DNA from: Tetracladium setigerum
Lineage: Eukaryota > Ascomycota > Leotiomycetes > Helotiales
DNA length: 64,000 nucleotides
Assembly (NCBI GenBank): GCA_031472005.1
Contig: PZJY01000001.1
Location: 62,001 to 126,000, forward strand
Direction of reading: 5' to 3'
Below the pieces are notes generated by a model. It saw only the letters and a list, made by a program, of their open reading frames with translations, was not told the origin of the DNA and did not search any database. Both the position numbers and the translations under genes were made by a program. Positions 21,959 through 32,698 of the stretch are shown here, in pieces. Numbering within the stretch: the first letter of the stretch is position 1; each line of letters opens with the position of its first letter.

Positions 21959-22763
21959 CTATACAGAAGACTCCGCAGCGTTAGGATTTCCCTTCTCTGT
22001 TATGGTATTCTCTTGAGTAGCGACCGGCGTCGTTTTTGACACATTTTTCCTTTCCCCATGCTTCTCAAGTCCTACCAAAACCATTGACAAAATGAAAATG
22101 AGACTAGTAGCCAGTCTGAATAGCCAATTAGTCTTTCTCCTTGTACAACTGTCGCGTGTTCGCAGCTGTGGACAGGGCTCGTGATAGGACAGGGACTTAC
22201 AAAGCAATCCCAGCAGATATCTTAGCATTCGTGACCATAGCACAATGCCTTAGTTCCACATTCCCTCGGATATATTGGTTCATATCATAGTAGCACATGC
22301 CAGCAACGTTCGGTATCTTCCAGAAGTATCGGTACGATACGGCGAAGAGAACCACTATTGGCGATGTGCTGATCATCAGGTGCGTGTTATTTGGTTGCCC
22401 CTGCCCTTGGTAAAGAGAAAATGCACTCGAGACATATGATTCCAGGAATGCTGCGGAGCACTATGGATATGTCAGTCAATGTGTTCCAACAAGCGAATGT
22501 TGCAAACGCCAAGAGCTAGGCAGAAATACCGTTGTGATCATGAGAATCTCGGCCCAAGGCACTTTCACTTGTTCACGCTGCCAGGCGCTGCAATCTCTAG
22601 GATACCAAGTGCAATAGTGATTGTTGTGAAACCAGACCAGAAAACAGAAGATGTATCCGGTCATGACAGACGAGCCGAGTTGGACAAAGCGGAGGAAGAA
22701 GAGCACCTGAACGTGAAGTTTCTGGAGGCGCGACATAAGTGGTAGTTCAAGCTCGACGGCCAT
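21959..22763 (-). CDS. Multi-pass membrane protein (MARVEL-like topology)
   Basis: Three exons (22763-22530, 22460-22201, 22115-21959) give 216 residues and keep frame. Four hydrophobic segments are visible: LFFLRFVQLGSSVMTGYIFC, EILMITTCSAAFLESYV, SPIVVLFAVSYRYFW and ATSLIFILSMVLVGL. A soluble polar tail rich in Thr, Asn and Glu follows. The order and size resemble small fungal four-helix plasma-membrane proteins. No signature allows a named function. The start is the only ATG ahead of the first helix. Confidence 0.65.
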
Positions 22764-23927
22764 TTTGAGTAGAAGTATATCTTTGATCGCGAAGTTCTCT
22801 AGGCTAGCGATACGTTGTTTTGTGTAAAGTTGTTGAAATTGATCTTAACAAAAGTCGTGAAGGAGAAAAGAGAAGATATACGGAGAAGAGGACAGAGGAC
22901 TGTGGCTGGCAACGATGCAAACAAAGAGCACGTGAGCGGGATATAGGCAGTCCTACCAAGCTTCCTTTCCAGATCCTTTCCCAGCACTGCCATGACTTCT
23001 TTGTTCGAGCTAAGGGACCTCTGCTTCTTGTTCCACCAGGACTCATGCAAGGTCTCGGTCGAATAGCTGGAGGCTGAGACATCAAAGTAAAAATAGATTA
23101 AGCGTTTGCTATGGCCTGTGAGCTTATTGGCTTTTGTACAGTACAAGATCCTTCTTGTGAAGAGTGATTATTGGCTCGGAAAGTTCCGAGCGATCGGTGC
23201 AAGAAATTCGTTGTTTGCTCCCAAAAGCAATATGTACACCTGTTGGATAAAATACTTAGGGAGAAGCATACTGAAGCGGCCCTGTTTACACCCCGCCTAA
23301 GAGATCAGACTTAAATCTTTGCAGAATTGTTCTGGTGTTGGAGAGAATGATAAGTGGGAATAAATATCTGTATTTTTGAATTTTGCTCAGCGTCTACTCT
23401 CAGGCGAAGCTGCCTGGTGACCGGGCAATGTTGAATGGCTCGATTGTTTTCTAGATTATTTTTACATGCAAATATTAGAACTTAATATATGTGAGTATAA
23501 CTGCTTTATTTGTTGAAGGGTACCGTCATGAACCTTGGTCTCATGCAAACCTCCTATTCTTCAAGGCTACGCTTCACAACCACGCCACTTGAAAGTTTAA
23601 GACTTTTTGAGATATCTATGTATCAGAGAAATGAGGCTGCTCTCTCCGATAAATAAAAGCTTGTAAATGAATAGTGCCTTCTATCTTCTCGTCTACAAAA
23701 ATTGAAATAATTTTCAAATCATATCATCACCAATCATGTCACTCGTTCTCACAGCACATTTCAGCAAACAAGCTCTTTGAAAGAATATCAATTTCAACAG
23801 AACAACCATGACAGCAAAAACCATCGAGAAAATTACATATCACACTTGAAGTCCTCAGAATCTCCCCATCTGCTTTCGATTCGTCCATCGCCTTCTCGCC
23901 CATCCGACATTCTTGCCAGGCATTTCC
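22764..23927. other. Intergenic, no supported gene
   Basis: This lies upstream of the membrane-protein gene and downstream of the SnoaL-like gene. Overlapping open frames at 22.80-23.15 kb on both strands show no motif. AT content rises towards 23.7 kb. Confidence 0.45.
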
Positions 23928-24485
23928 TCAAGCGGCCAACTTTTTGACCAATTCCTCAGTTGTCATCATTCCTCTCTCCAAAAGTTTCCCTACCATTGGC
24001 AAACCATCCGCATACAATTTTTCCTTGCTAATCTTCATTCCCTTCGGTCCGCTTTCATCTTTGACGTATGTGAAGTGGAACGCGCCTGGAAATACGATAT
24101 CCCATTCACGACCGCTGAGATCCTTCTTTTTATCTCCCTCGCCGGGGACTATGAGGTTGCCATAGATCCTAGCACAACCGAAGAGCTCATAGCCACCTTC
24201 GTTTTCGAAAATCACCACGAAGAAGGGTTCGTGGAAGTGAGCAGAGAAGGGTGCATAGGCTGCGAGGAGAGTGGTCCATGCTTGAGCGCCTTGGCTTGAT
24301 TTGCCAGAAGAATCAACGAAAGTGAAATCGTCAGAGTACCAAGTGTTGTAGGGCTCTTGTTTCGCGGTGCCAAAGTCGAAGGCATCCTCGTGGCCGAACA
24401 TCCAGTCGGCGACAGGATGTTCTTTGAGTCGTTCTTCCCAGCCGTTGCAGGTAATGATATAGGCTGGTTTGGTGGGGTATGCCAT
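23928..24485 (-). CDS. SnoaL/NTF2-like protein
   Basis: A single-exon gene of 185 residues starting MAYPTKPAYI. The pattern of an N-terminal helix, then WYSDDFTFVDSSGKSSQG, then FSAHFHEPFFVVIFENEGGY and IVFPGAFHFTYVKD fits the cone-shaped SnoaL/NTF2 fold of small fungal proteins. No secretion signal or membrane helix is seen. The family includes cyclases, isomerases and many proteins of unknown role; the substrate cannot be inferred. The C-terminus (TTEELVKKLAA) is helical and intact. Confidence 0.7.
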   Translation of the reverse strand: MAYPTKPAYIITCNGWEERLKEHPVADWMFGHEDAFDFGTAKQEPYNTWYSDDFTFVDSSGKSSQGAQAWTTLLAAYAPFSAHFHEPFFVVIFENEGGYELFGCARIYGNLIVPGEGDKKKDLSGREWDIVFPGAFHFTYVKDESGPKGMKISKEKLYADGLPMVGKLLERGMMTTEELVKKLAA

Positions 24486-25445
24486 TGTTAATGCTGCTCA
24501 AAGTTTTCGTTGAAAGAGGATTTGTGTTGATAACTTGAGGTTGCTGTGTTTCTCTGTTCGAGGGAGGGACAGAGGTAGGTTTATATCCCTCGCAGAGAAC
24601 CAGTCACCTTCATCAATACATTATCAATCCGCAAACTCCAAAAATCATCAATAGTGGTGAGAATATGCTTTCAGCCATCTCGCGGATTTCTCAATTCCGT
24701 GTGAGACGGATGTTCGCATGGTGTGTTTGTAACCTCAGCCCTCAATTCAGCTGTCCTGATCGGACTGAAATTTTTGGGATGATTTCACGGTTCAATATTC
24801 AAAGGGCGGAGAGTCAACTCACATTTGAGTTTCGTGAGAAAGAGTGCAACAAGCCTTATTGGCGTGCAGAGATGCCATAGCGTAATGGCATGGAGAAAGC
24901 CGATCGGGTTTTTACCGTCCCGCTTAGTCACATCAACACGAGTTGGACGGTTGGAATTGTTTTGAACATTGGAGAAGAGCTGAATTAACAGGTGAACCAA
25001 TCATTTGATGACAATACACACTCCAATCAGGTAAGCTAAAACCATCGAACTTATAATGTTTTACATAATCGCTTTGGCTTCTTGATAAATATGCAGCCTG
25101 TCGGTATTAGTAAGTCAAATCGTTCCCGCATCACTTTAGTTCGATCAGATCGCGAATCTCCTCCACTGTAATTTTGAATCCCTTCACTGTGTCATGATCG
25201 CGGGAAGAGCATGAGGAAATACAGGAATTCTAACGGTAATGTAAGTATGACAAAGAATATAGTTTTCAAAAATTTCAGAAAGAATTATGTTGAGGAGCCC
25301 AAAATATCAAGTATTCTAAAAGTATATTGATTTTATCTTTTACGTATACGTTTGCACTTAATTCAAAGACATTGCAAAAATACGATAGCATCTATTTTTC
25401 AATTGTTAACAACTTCTTAAGCTAGTTTACAGTAGTTATTAGCCC
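24486..25445. other. Intergenic, AT-rich
   Basis: No gene is supported. The part nearest the dioxygenase 3' end (about 25240-25440) is notably AT-rich. Confidence 0.45.
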
Positions 25446-26775
25446 TTAATATGCCTTTATTGGCGGCGCTCCTTCCCACATTGATACCAGTATATGTCTG
25501 TCGCCCTCCCATGGCTCTCGACCATGAGAAACCTGGAAATTATCCACCAAGAGCAGATCACCCTCCTCTAGGGTGAGATAAATTTCCTCCTTATCAATTA
25601 TTTCAATCAGTTTGTCGAGGTGCTCGCGGAGGATGGGTGTATCGTCGCCGTACACGCAAGGCAAGTCTGAACTTGTTAGCAAGTGACGGACCGAAGTTCC
25701 AAGAAAGACTCACATGTCATTCCATCACGACCAATATATGGCGGTTCAAGTGCACCAATGTCCCGAGTGATCCCATGTCTTCCAACAAGTCCGTTAAACC
25801 AAACTGGTTGATTGTTTCCAGGCAGCCGGCGAAGTCCTATGATAGAACTTGTTAGCAACATGAAGGTTATGTACAGTATTTGGGATAGGCTTGATGTTCC
25901 AGCATACCTGGAATATGCTGAGTTAATTCAAGGCTACCATCTTCGAGCCATTTGAAGTCTTGGGTCAGTCTCCGAACTTGTTTCTCCGCCTTGCGTCTTC
26001 GCGTGTCAAGGTCGTCTTCAGGAAGAAATTCTTGACCAAAACTATACTCCCCTGCCCAATTAAATCCGTTACCATTTCCCTCGTTTCCAGGAGCTCGGAA
26101 TAACATCTTCATCGCCAGGCCTCGTTTCTCGACCTCTGCAACAAGCTCCGGAATTTCCTCGCGAAGTCGTTCATAGACATTGGCGCTGTGTGCAATCGGG
26201 GTCGCGCCACCTTCAGACACTATGCATTAGATCGAAGCCGAGATTACTGAAATAATGAGCAACAAGCTTACCTTTAGTTGCCTTTTTGCTGCAATAAAAA
26301 TGAATATTGGTGGGGAATCTTGTGTACCTGGAAAACTGTGTCCCAGTCAGCAGTCATGATCTGGGCTGCAAATTTTCTTGGAAGGTACCTCATTATGTTG
26401 ATAGAAACGCCTGTCTTTTGGTCCCTCGTTGGCAGTCCATATAGCTTTTGCGAGTGGTGTTCTCATTCCTGCCAAACCAATTTGCTCGAAGGGATGCAGT
26501 CCCCGAGCTTCCTCCACCGCACATACCAAGTCTGAAAATGTTTCAACTGATGGGTGTCCACAACCCTTGATGAGAACAGCACCATGTTTCTCAAGCAGTT
26601 TTTGAACTTCTCCTGATCTACTTAGTTCAGTCAGCGCAGCTGCTGAATCTGCGACGGATGGGTCTCCAATAGCACCATCAGCTCTTTTGACTTGAAGACC
26701 AAATGGCAAGGCATTGCCGAAGTATTGTCGAGCACCTTCGACCTCAAAGGGCTCAAATTCCACGATTGACGACAT
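25446..26775 (-). CDS. TauD/TfdA-type (clavaminate synthase-like) Fe(II)/2-oxoglutarate dioxygenase
   Basis: Five exons (about 26775-26389, 26335-26272, 26210-25908, 25836-25714, 25666-25446) give 365 residues in one frame. The iron ligands are visible as HNE in FYQHNE and the distal His in DNFQVSHGREPW. The following Arg in GDRHILVSMW would bind 2-oxoglutarate. SKKATKGGATPIAHSANVYE is the usual segment between them. The acceptor at 26336 keeps frame and gives HNEF; the nearer acceptor leads to a stop. Relatives hydroxylate taurine, sulphonates, betaines or small metabolites. The gene is divergent from a Mup1-like permease with 576 bp between the starts, which makes a shared role in sulphur or amino-acid use plausible but unproven. 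Confidence 0.87.
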
Positions 26776-27351
26776 TGAAAGTAATTTTTAAAGATGGCGT
26801 AAACAAGGGACACAATATTGTAAGTCCAACTTTCGTTTCTTTAACTTCGTTCGGAGATGCTCGCGTAAAGATAAGTAACCTTAGTAGACAAACCGACGTT
26901 TCCTGACTCGCGGCATCGCTTCTCCTTTCAGGCACTTCCACTCGCCTATTTTCGCCGATGCTCGGCCATACAATACCACTTTTATATTTCATAATCCAAC
27001 GCTTCTATCGCGACATCAATACATATGCATCCACTTTCAACGAGACGTAAAACATTTGGGGTTCAAGAAAGGAAATAAGAGAAAATATGAAGCCATGTTG
27101 TTGCTTCACGACCCACAGCTTAATCCGAAATTTCGGCTTATTCTCCGCGGACCCCATTTGACCCCTGTGATGAGATGCTTCTCGCCTGTATGGCGTCAAT
27201 AAGCTATTGAATCAAGCTTCCGTGGTCGCCTCGTGGCATGTAGGTCGAACCAGCTTGCGCCTTGGGCTGCCAACGGTTTTCAGATATAAGCTTCATATCT
27301 CCGTCAGCCAACACTTTGGATAGCGGCTTCGACGACTCGGCAACTAGAAAC
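26776..27351. promoter_or_regulatory. Divergent promoter, dioxygenase / Mup1-like permease
   Basis: The region contains a perfect 12-base palindrome CCGAAATTTCGG (27125-27136), which is an everted CCG-N6-CGG pair suited to a Zn(II)2Cys6 dimer. TCCGCGGA follows at 27144-27151. At 27087-27096 ATGAAGCCAT matches nine of ten positions of the Cys3/MetR consensus ATGRYRYCAT. These are motif matches only. Confidence 0.4.
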
Positions 27352-29328
27352 ATGTCAAAATCAAACGGTTCAATTGATGGTATGTTGAGTAAATCTGTCT
27401 TGAGAAGATAATTCCTAAATCAGAAAGAGTCTTCACTAAAAAAAAATATGATAGCAATCGCATCCGTCCCTCAAATCAGTAATGATGACGACGCTCCAGA
27501 TCTCAAGGAAGACAATGTCCTTGGCGTCAAAGAGATCAATATCCTTCAACCACGAACAATTGGTTTACTTGGATCTGTGTCTCTCATTGTAAACAAAATT
27601 ATTGGTGCTGGGTATGTTATCCCGATTCCTTGAGACCGGCCAAGATTGACTCGATCAGAATATTTTCCACGCCAGGCACTATCTATCGCCTTTCAGGAAG
27701 TGTTGGCATGGCTTTGATGTGCTGGATTATTGGAGCTATCATCACAACCGGCGGTGTTTTCGTTATGTTAGAGTTCGGCACTGGAATCCCTCGATCTGGT
27801 GGCATCAAGAACTATCTTGAGCGTTCTTACCACCCGAGGCTCCTACAGACCTGCATATACGTCTTCTACGCCCTATTTCTTCGTAAGTACAGCTCAAGCC
27901 TTTGCTTGAGAATTTGAGTTACAGGGCTAAGTTATATTTTGTCTGGTATAGAGGTTTCGGCAAGCAACGCCATCACATTCTCCTCGTATATTATTGCTGC
28001 CGCAGGCGTAGAAAGCTCGACATGGCTGCTACGAGGTATTGCAATCGCAGGAGCGACATTTGCTGTCGGTATACACACAGTAGCACCACGTATTGGTCGA
28101 GGTCTACAAGATATTCTATCGATGGTGAAACTCTTCACCCTTCTTTTCATTGTCTGTTGTGGTTTCGCAGCACTCAACGGCAAGCTGCGGATCCCAAAAC
28201 CAAACAACTTTACAAATGCGTTTGCTGGAACATCATCCAATGGATACAACATCGGGACTGCAATTCTTAACGTTATCTTCTCTTTCCAAGGATATGACAA
28301 TGTCAACGCAGTGAGTTCCATTTGAATATTCCTCAGAATCACTTACTCACTATTTTAGGTGCTTTCTGAAGTGCGTAATCCTCAAAAGACGCTTCGAATC
28401 GCCTTGCCCCTCTCGATTGGTATCATAACCGTGTTGTATTTGCTTGCAAACGTTGCCTATGTAGGTCAAAATCGTATTCCCCTCTGCTCTGCTCTCAAAA
28501 GCTAATCGACACAAAAGTTCGCGGCAGTCCCAAAAGAAGCGTTCCTCACGTCCAAAGTCACCGTTGCTGCTGTCCTGTTCAGAAACATCTTCGGTGATTC
28601 TGCAGCGACAAAAGCTCTGCCAGCCTTGGTCGCACTATCTGCCTTGGGCCATTTGCTCGGAGTTGCATTTACAATCCGTACGTAAAACATTTCAAAAGCC
28701 CGAAATTCACAAGAAACTTACAATTACTCAGCTCGACTTATCCAAGAACTTGCGAAAGACGGTGTTCTTCCATTCCCTAATATCATGATGGAAAACAGAC
28801 CATTTCGTACACCCTCCGCTGCACTTGTCGTACATTTGGGTGTCACCATCCTCTTCATCTGCGCACCTCCAGCTGGTGATGCCTTCAGCTTTGTGGTCAG
28901 CTTATCCAGTTATTCAACCACGGCGCTCTACTTAGCAATCACCATCGGATTGGTAAAGTTGCGACTGACCAAAAGCGAAAACTTCACGTCGCCCAACCCG
29001 GCACCTTGGGCTTTGGTTATAATTTTTCTGGCTGGAAATATCGTAAGTAAAAGTATCAAAACTTTCTGTGACAGGAGCTAATGTTTTCTTTAAGTTCCTC
29101 ACCATTATGCCTTTCGTCCGTCCTCCAAATGGCAAAGGTAGCACCTCTCTCCCGTACTGGCTATCATCACTTGTGGCGTTGGCAATTCTCTCTATAGGAT
29201 TTTTCTACTACGGGTTACGATTTATGGCGTTGCCATACATCTTTTCATACAGGCATGAGAAAGTCAAGGTCGAGCTGAGCGATGGATCGTTCGTAACAAG
29301 ATACAAGAGAATTAACACGAAAAATTAG
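27352..29328 (+). CDS. MUP1: High-affinity methionine permease-like (Mup1/LAT-type amino acid permease)
   Basis: Eight exons (27352-27379, 27455-27611, 27659-27882, 27952-28310, 28359-28460, 28518-28677, 28732-29042, 29095-29328) give 524 residues in frame. After a short acidic N-terminus the first helix carries VNKIIGAGIFSTPGTIYRLS, the unwound-helix substrate-binding motif of APC transporters. About twelve hydrophobic segments follow. SFQGYDNVNAVLSEVRNPQK is the conserved loop of the Mup1 group, and FAAVPKEAFLTSK is also typical. The ATG at 27352 is chosen because splicing at 27379/27455 gives a continuous N-terminus. The family imports methionine and related amino acids at the plasma membrane; the exact substrate is inferred. 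Confidence 0.9.
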
Positions 29329-29426
29329 TCAGAGAATTGAGAAGGAAAAAGACAATGCTAAAGTTCATTGACTCTGCCTGCAATTTATAGTTCATTTGAC
29401 CTCCACACACACTGTTTCCAACCACC

Positions 29427-29681
29427 TCAATGCACCATCTTCTTTTCCCGACGAGCATATTTCTTGCTTTTTGGTTTGGTCGTATCAGAATCTGCTGGAT
29501 GGTCTTCGCATTCCGTCGAGACCTCATATCGCTTAACAATTCTCGAACGACGAGGACTGGGACAGGTGAAAATCTGGCTTTCGAATTTGGGAAATGCAGC
29601 AATGTAGTCGCTGCATGCGCACCAGTCTTTCTTTATCATGCAGCCGCATTTGGGGACGAGGGTGTATGTTTCTGTGCACAT
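29427..29681 (-). CDS. Small Cys-rich fungal protein
   Basis: An ORF of 84 residues starting MCTETYTLVPKCGC. Cysteines occur as C, CGC, CAC, C and C in the first 60 residues, followed by a Lys-rich tail (KPKSKKYARREKK). The order suggests a small zinc-binding protein and no signal peptide is seen. An in-frame ATG at 29784-29786 would add 35 residues. It is convergent with the Mup1-like gene, 98 bp apart. I recognise the MCTETYT start as common in fungal hypothetical proteins, but no function is known to me. Confidence 0.6.
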   Translation of the reverse strand: MCTETYTLVPKCGCMIKKDWCACSDYIAAFPKFESQIFTCPSPRRSRIVKRYEVSTECEDHPADSDTTKPKSKKYARREKKMVH

Positions 29682-30714
29682 CGTGCGTATTGGGGTGGGG
29701 TTTCTTGGTGAGCAGCTGATGGCGTGGTGAGAAACTGGGGTAAGTTTTGGGGTAGGAAGTAAGAGGTATGAGAAATTGGGCATCATTGAATTTATGTCGA
29801 ATGAGATTTGAAGATGGAAACCACTAGCAAAGAAGTTTCTGGGTCAAAGGAGGGACCTGTTTCTGAAGACAGGATGGACAACAATAAAGCATGGACAAGT
29901 TTTCGTCTGGCAGGCAGCGACCAAGGCCGAGATGAAACATGGTAAAGAGACAATATAGACGAGTTTCTGGTAATAGCTATCAACTTCCATCGATTCCAAA
30001 AAGCAGAAAAGACTCGAATAGCCTGTTTTGAGCTGTGTTGAGGTGATCCATTCTTCCTCGAGTGAAGGACGGGGAGCTAAGCGAGAAACCCGTTCAAACG
30101 GATAACCTTGGCTGAAGCTTTCAAAAACCGATGGCAATCACATGCCGGCAATCGAAATATTGTACATAAGATTCAGGCTCGGCCATTCGGGATCCCGTCT
30201 CCGGTCAAGCAAAGAGTAAACACAATTTGAGATTCCTCGCTTTTCACTTGGTCTCTTGTCATCAGCCTTTTCAAAGGAGTCAATTAGTCGAAATAAAGAG
30301 AACACTGATAATGATTCACAATGAGATGGAGAAGCTACCTTGAGCTACGCATAATCATCAATTTCACTTCAAACTGCCCTCTCAAAGGAAACCCAATATT
30401 TATTCATCCACCGCCTTTGGTATATTTTGGTTTCCTCGATCCGTTGCCACCTCCTTGGCAGCAGAAAAAAGAACTTGGCACCATGACGAAGCACACGACC
30501 AGTCGGAAAGCGATGATGAAACTGTCCGATCAGCCAAAAAAGACCGAGGCTGAAATCTGGTGGACAGTCTCTTACCTTTTATGTTTGCAGTTCCTGTCCC
30601 TCTCTTCTTCTTTTACGACATCACCAGTTTCTCGTCTTCTTATTCTTTGTTGGCTTTCTCTGTTACCTTCGCGAGATCAAGTTGATCGGTCACACAACAC
30701 CGCCCGCAGTCACC
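29682..30714. other. Intergenic, promoter of the lipase-like gene
   Basis: No supported gene. An open frame at 30321-30815 overlaps the true start in another frame and shows no motif. A CT-rich tract precedes the ATG at 30715, as often seen in fungal promoters. Confidence 0.45.
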
Positions 30715-32360
30715 ATGACCTCCTATCTATCATATCTCAATCCGGTGCCAGGATTTCCAGACTACACAGGCCCCCACAAGGTTGGAACAATCGACGTAGA
30801 GATACCCGTATCTGAGCTGGAAGCACCGAGTCCAGCACCTCCAAATAGCGACATTCCAACCGTCCAATACCGAGTCTTCTATCCCTGTGAACCGGAGGCA
30901 AAGGGAAAGTCGGTGGGATGGATTCCTGCGCCGCAGAGAGAATATTTATCTGCGTACACCAGATTTATAGGAGCTGGTTCTACTCTAGCAGAATTTGTTT
31001 CGTGCGTACCATCTGGACTTGTTAATGTTTTGATTGCATGCTAATTGTGAATCGCAGTTACTTCCCTCGAATTCTACACTACATCTCCATCCCTGTCCGA
31101 AAAGATGCGCCCCTCCTCAAACCGACAACGACAAATAAGCGATGGCCGGTGATGATCTTCTCGCATGGCCTGGGAGGCTCTAGAAACGCATACTCGCATC
31201 TTGTGGGCTCAATTGCAAGTCATGGTGTGATTGTTATTGCGCCGGAACACAGGGACGGATCGACACCCATCTCATTCGTGCGAGATGTCACAACAAGTGA
31301 ATCCAAGAGCGAGAAATCATTTCTAAGGACAAAGGCCCCCAAACGAACAATCGACTACGTACGCTTGTCACATACCCCGGGACCAGATGTCGAAGCGGGA
31401 CGAAATGCGCAGTTGAAGATTCGACTATGGGAGATGGGCTTGATTCATGACAGTATTATGAAGATGGATCAAGGACAGAATTTCACCAACCTAGAACGTT
31501 CAGCTGGTCCACTCTCCCAATTCAAGGAATCGATGGACGTCCACACACCAGGCAAAATCACCTTCGCAGGCCATTCCTTCGGCGCAGCGACCGTTGTCCA
31601 ATTTGTCAAATCAACCTTCTACTCTCCCCAAACCAGCAAGGCACCATCAACCTACGAACCACTTTTCACACCCTCGTCCCGATCCTCTATCTCCGCTCAA
31701 ATAACTCCAAAGACACCACTTATCCTTCTCGATACATGGTGTCTCTCCCTCCGCGCAGCCTCCACTCGCTGGCTCTGGAATCTTCCCCTCCCAAGCTACA
31801 CGCCCGGCGGCAATGGCGGTTCCTCCATCCTAGCAGTTGAATCCGAAGCCTTTTTCAAATGGCGCATCCATCTCAAGGCCACCAAAAAACTGCTCTCGCC
31901 CAATCCCTCCTCCGATACGTACGACTACCAAAACGGCACGATTGCTGAGCCTAACTTCTTCTATGCGAGCACATCGGCGCATTTGTCGCAGTCGGATTTT
32001 GGATTGCTGTTTCCCTGGGTGGCGAAGAGGTTTTTGGCTGTGCATGAGCCGGAGAGAATCATGAAGTTGAATGTGAGAGCCGTTATGCAGGTTATGCGAA
32101 ACAGTGGGGTAGAGGTTGCAGTGACGAGTAAGGAGGATATGGAAGTTGGAGATGCAAATGGGGTGAAGGATGATGAGATGATTTTGCGGCCGAAGGATGA
32201 GATTAGAGGGTGGAAATGGATCAGTACTGATACGAAGGATTTGAAGGATGTGGATTATGAAGAGGAGGACAGCAGTAATGAGGATTTGGATAACTCGGCT
32301 GATGCGGCGCCGATGCAGGGAGATGAGTTGGGAAGGCAGAAGAGTCGTGAAAGGTTGTGA
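30715..32360 (+). CDS. PAF-acetylhydrolase-like phospholipase (alpha/beta hydrolase)
   Basis: Two exons (30715-31001 and 31058-32360) give 529 residues. The start CACCATGACC is in good context. The oxyanion-hole segment VMIFSHGLGGSRNAYSHL precedes HGVIVIAPEHRDGS. The nucleophile elbow is ITFAGHSFGAATVVQF (GxSxG), as in platelet-activating-factor acetylhydrolases, which release short acyl groups from phospholipids. Later blocks TPLILLDTWCLSL and FYASTSAHLSQSDFGLLFPW fit the acid and histidine regions. The last 80 residues are an acidic tail (DVDYEEEDSSNEDLDNSADA) beyond the catalytic domain. No signal peptide is seen, so it is probably intracellular. The frame is intact. Confidence 0.9.
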
Positions 32361-32698
32361 GTTACTTGGGAGAAGTATGAGAAGTATTTGAAGCCCTTTG
32401 TTTGTAATTTTGGTATATTTTTTGGCTTCATATCTGAGGGCATGGCGTTGGAAAGAGGAATAGATAGGTAGAAACGACATAACGACTAGAGTTAGAGTGT
32501 AAGAATTTCCGTTAGACTGAGAGAATACAAGCAAAATACATCAATCCATGAGCCAGTGCTTCTTAAACTTCCACGTTATGTATAACTTCAAGGGATGGTC
32601 CGACACATTTGGAGTTACTCTCTCTGATTCTCGAAGATTCGATGACATTTCATCCGATTTCATAAAGCATGATTAAAATCTAGGTCTAAATTTTAAAA
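32361..32698. other. Intergenic between convergent genes
   Basis: These 338 bp hold the 3' flanks of the lipase-like and DUF1537 genes. No gene is seen. Confidence 0.5.
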
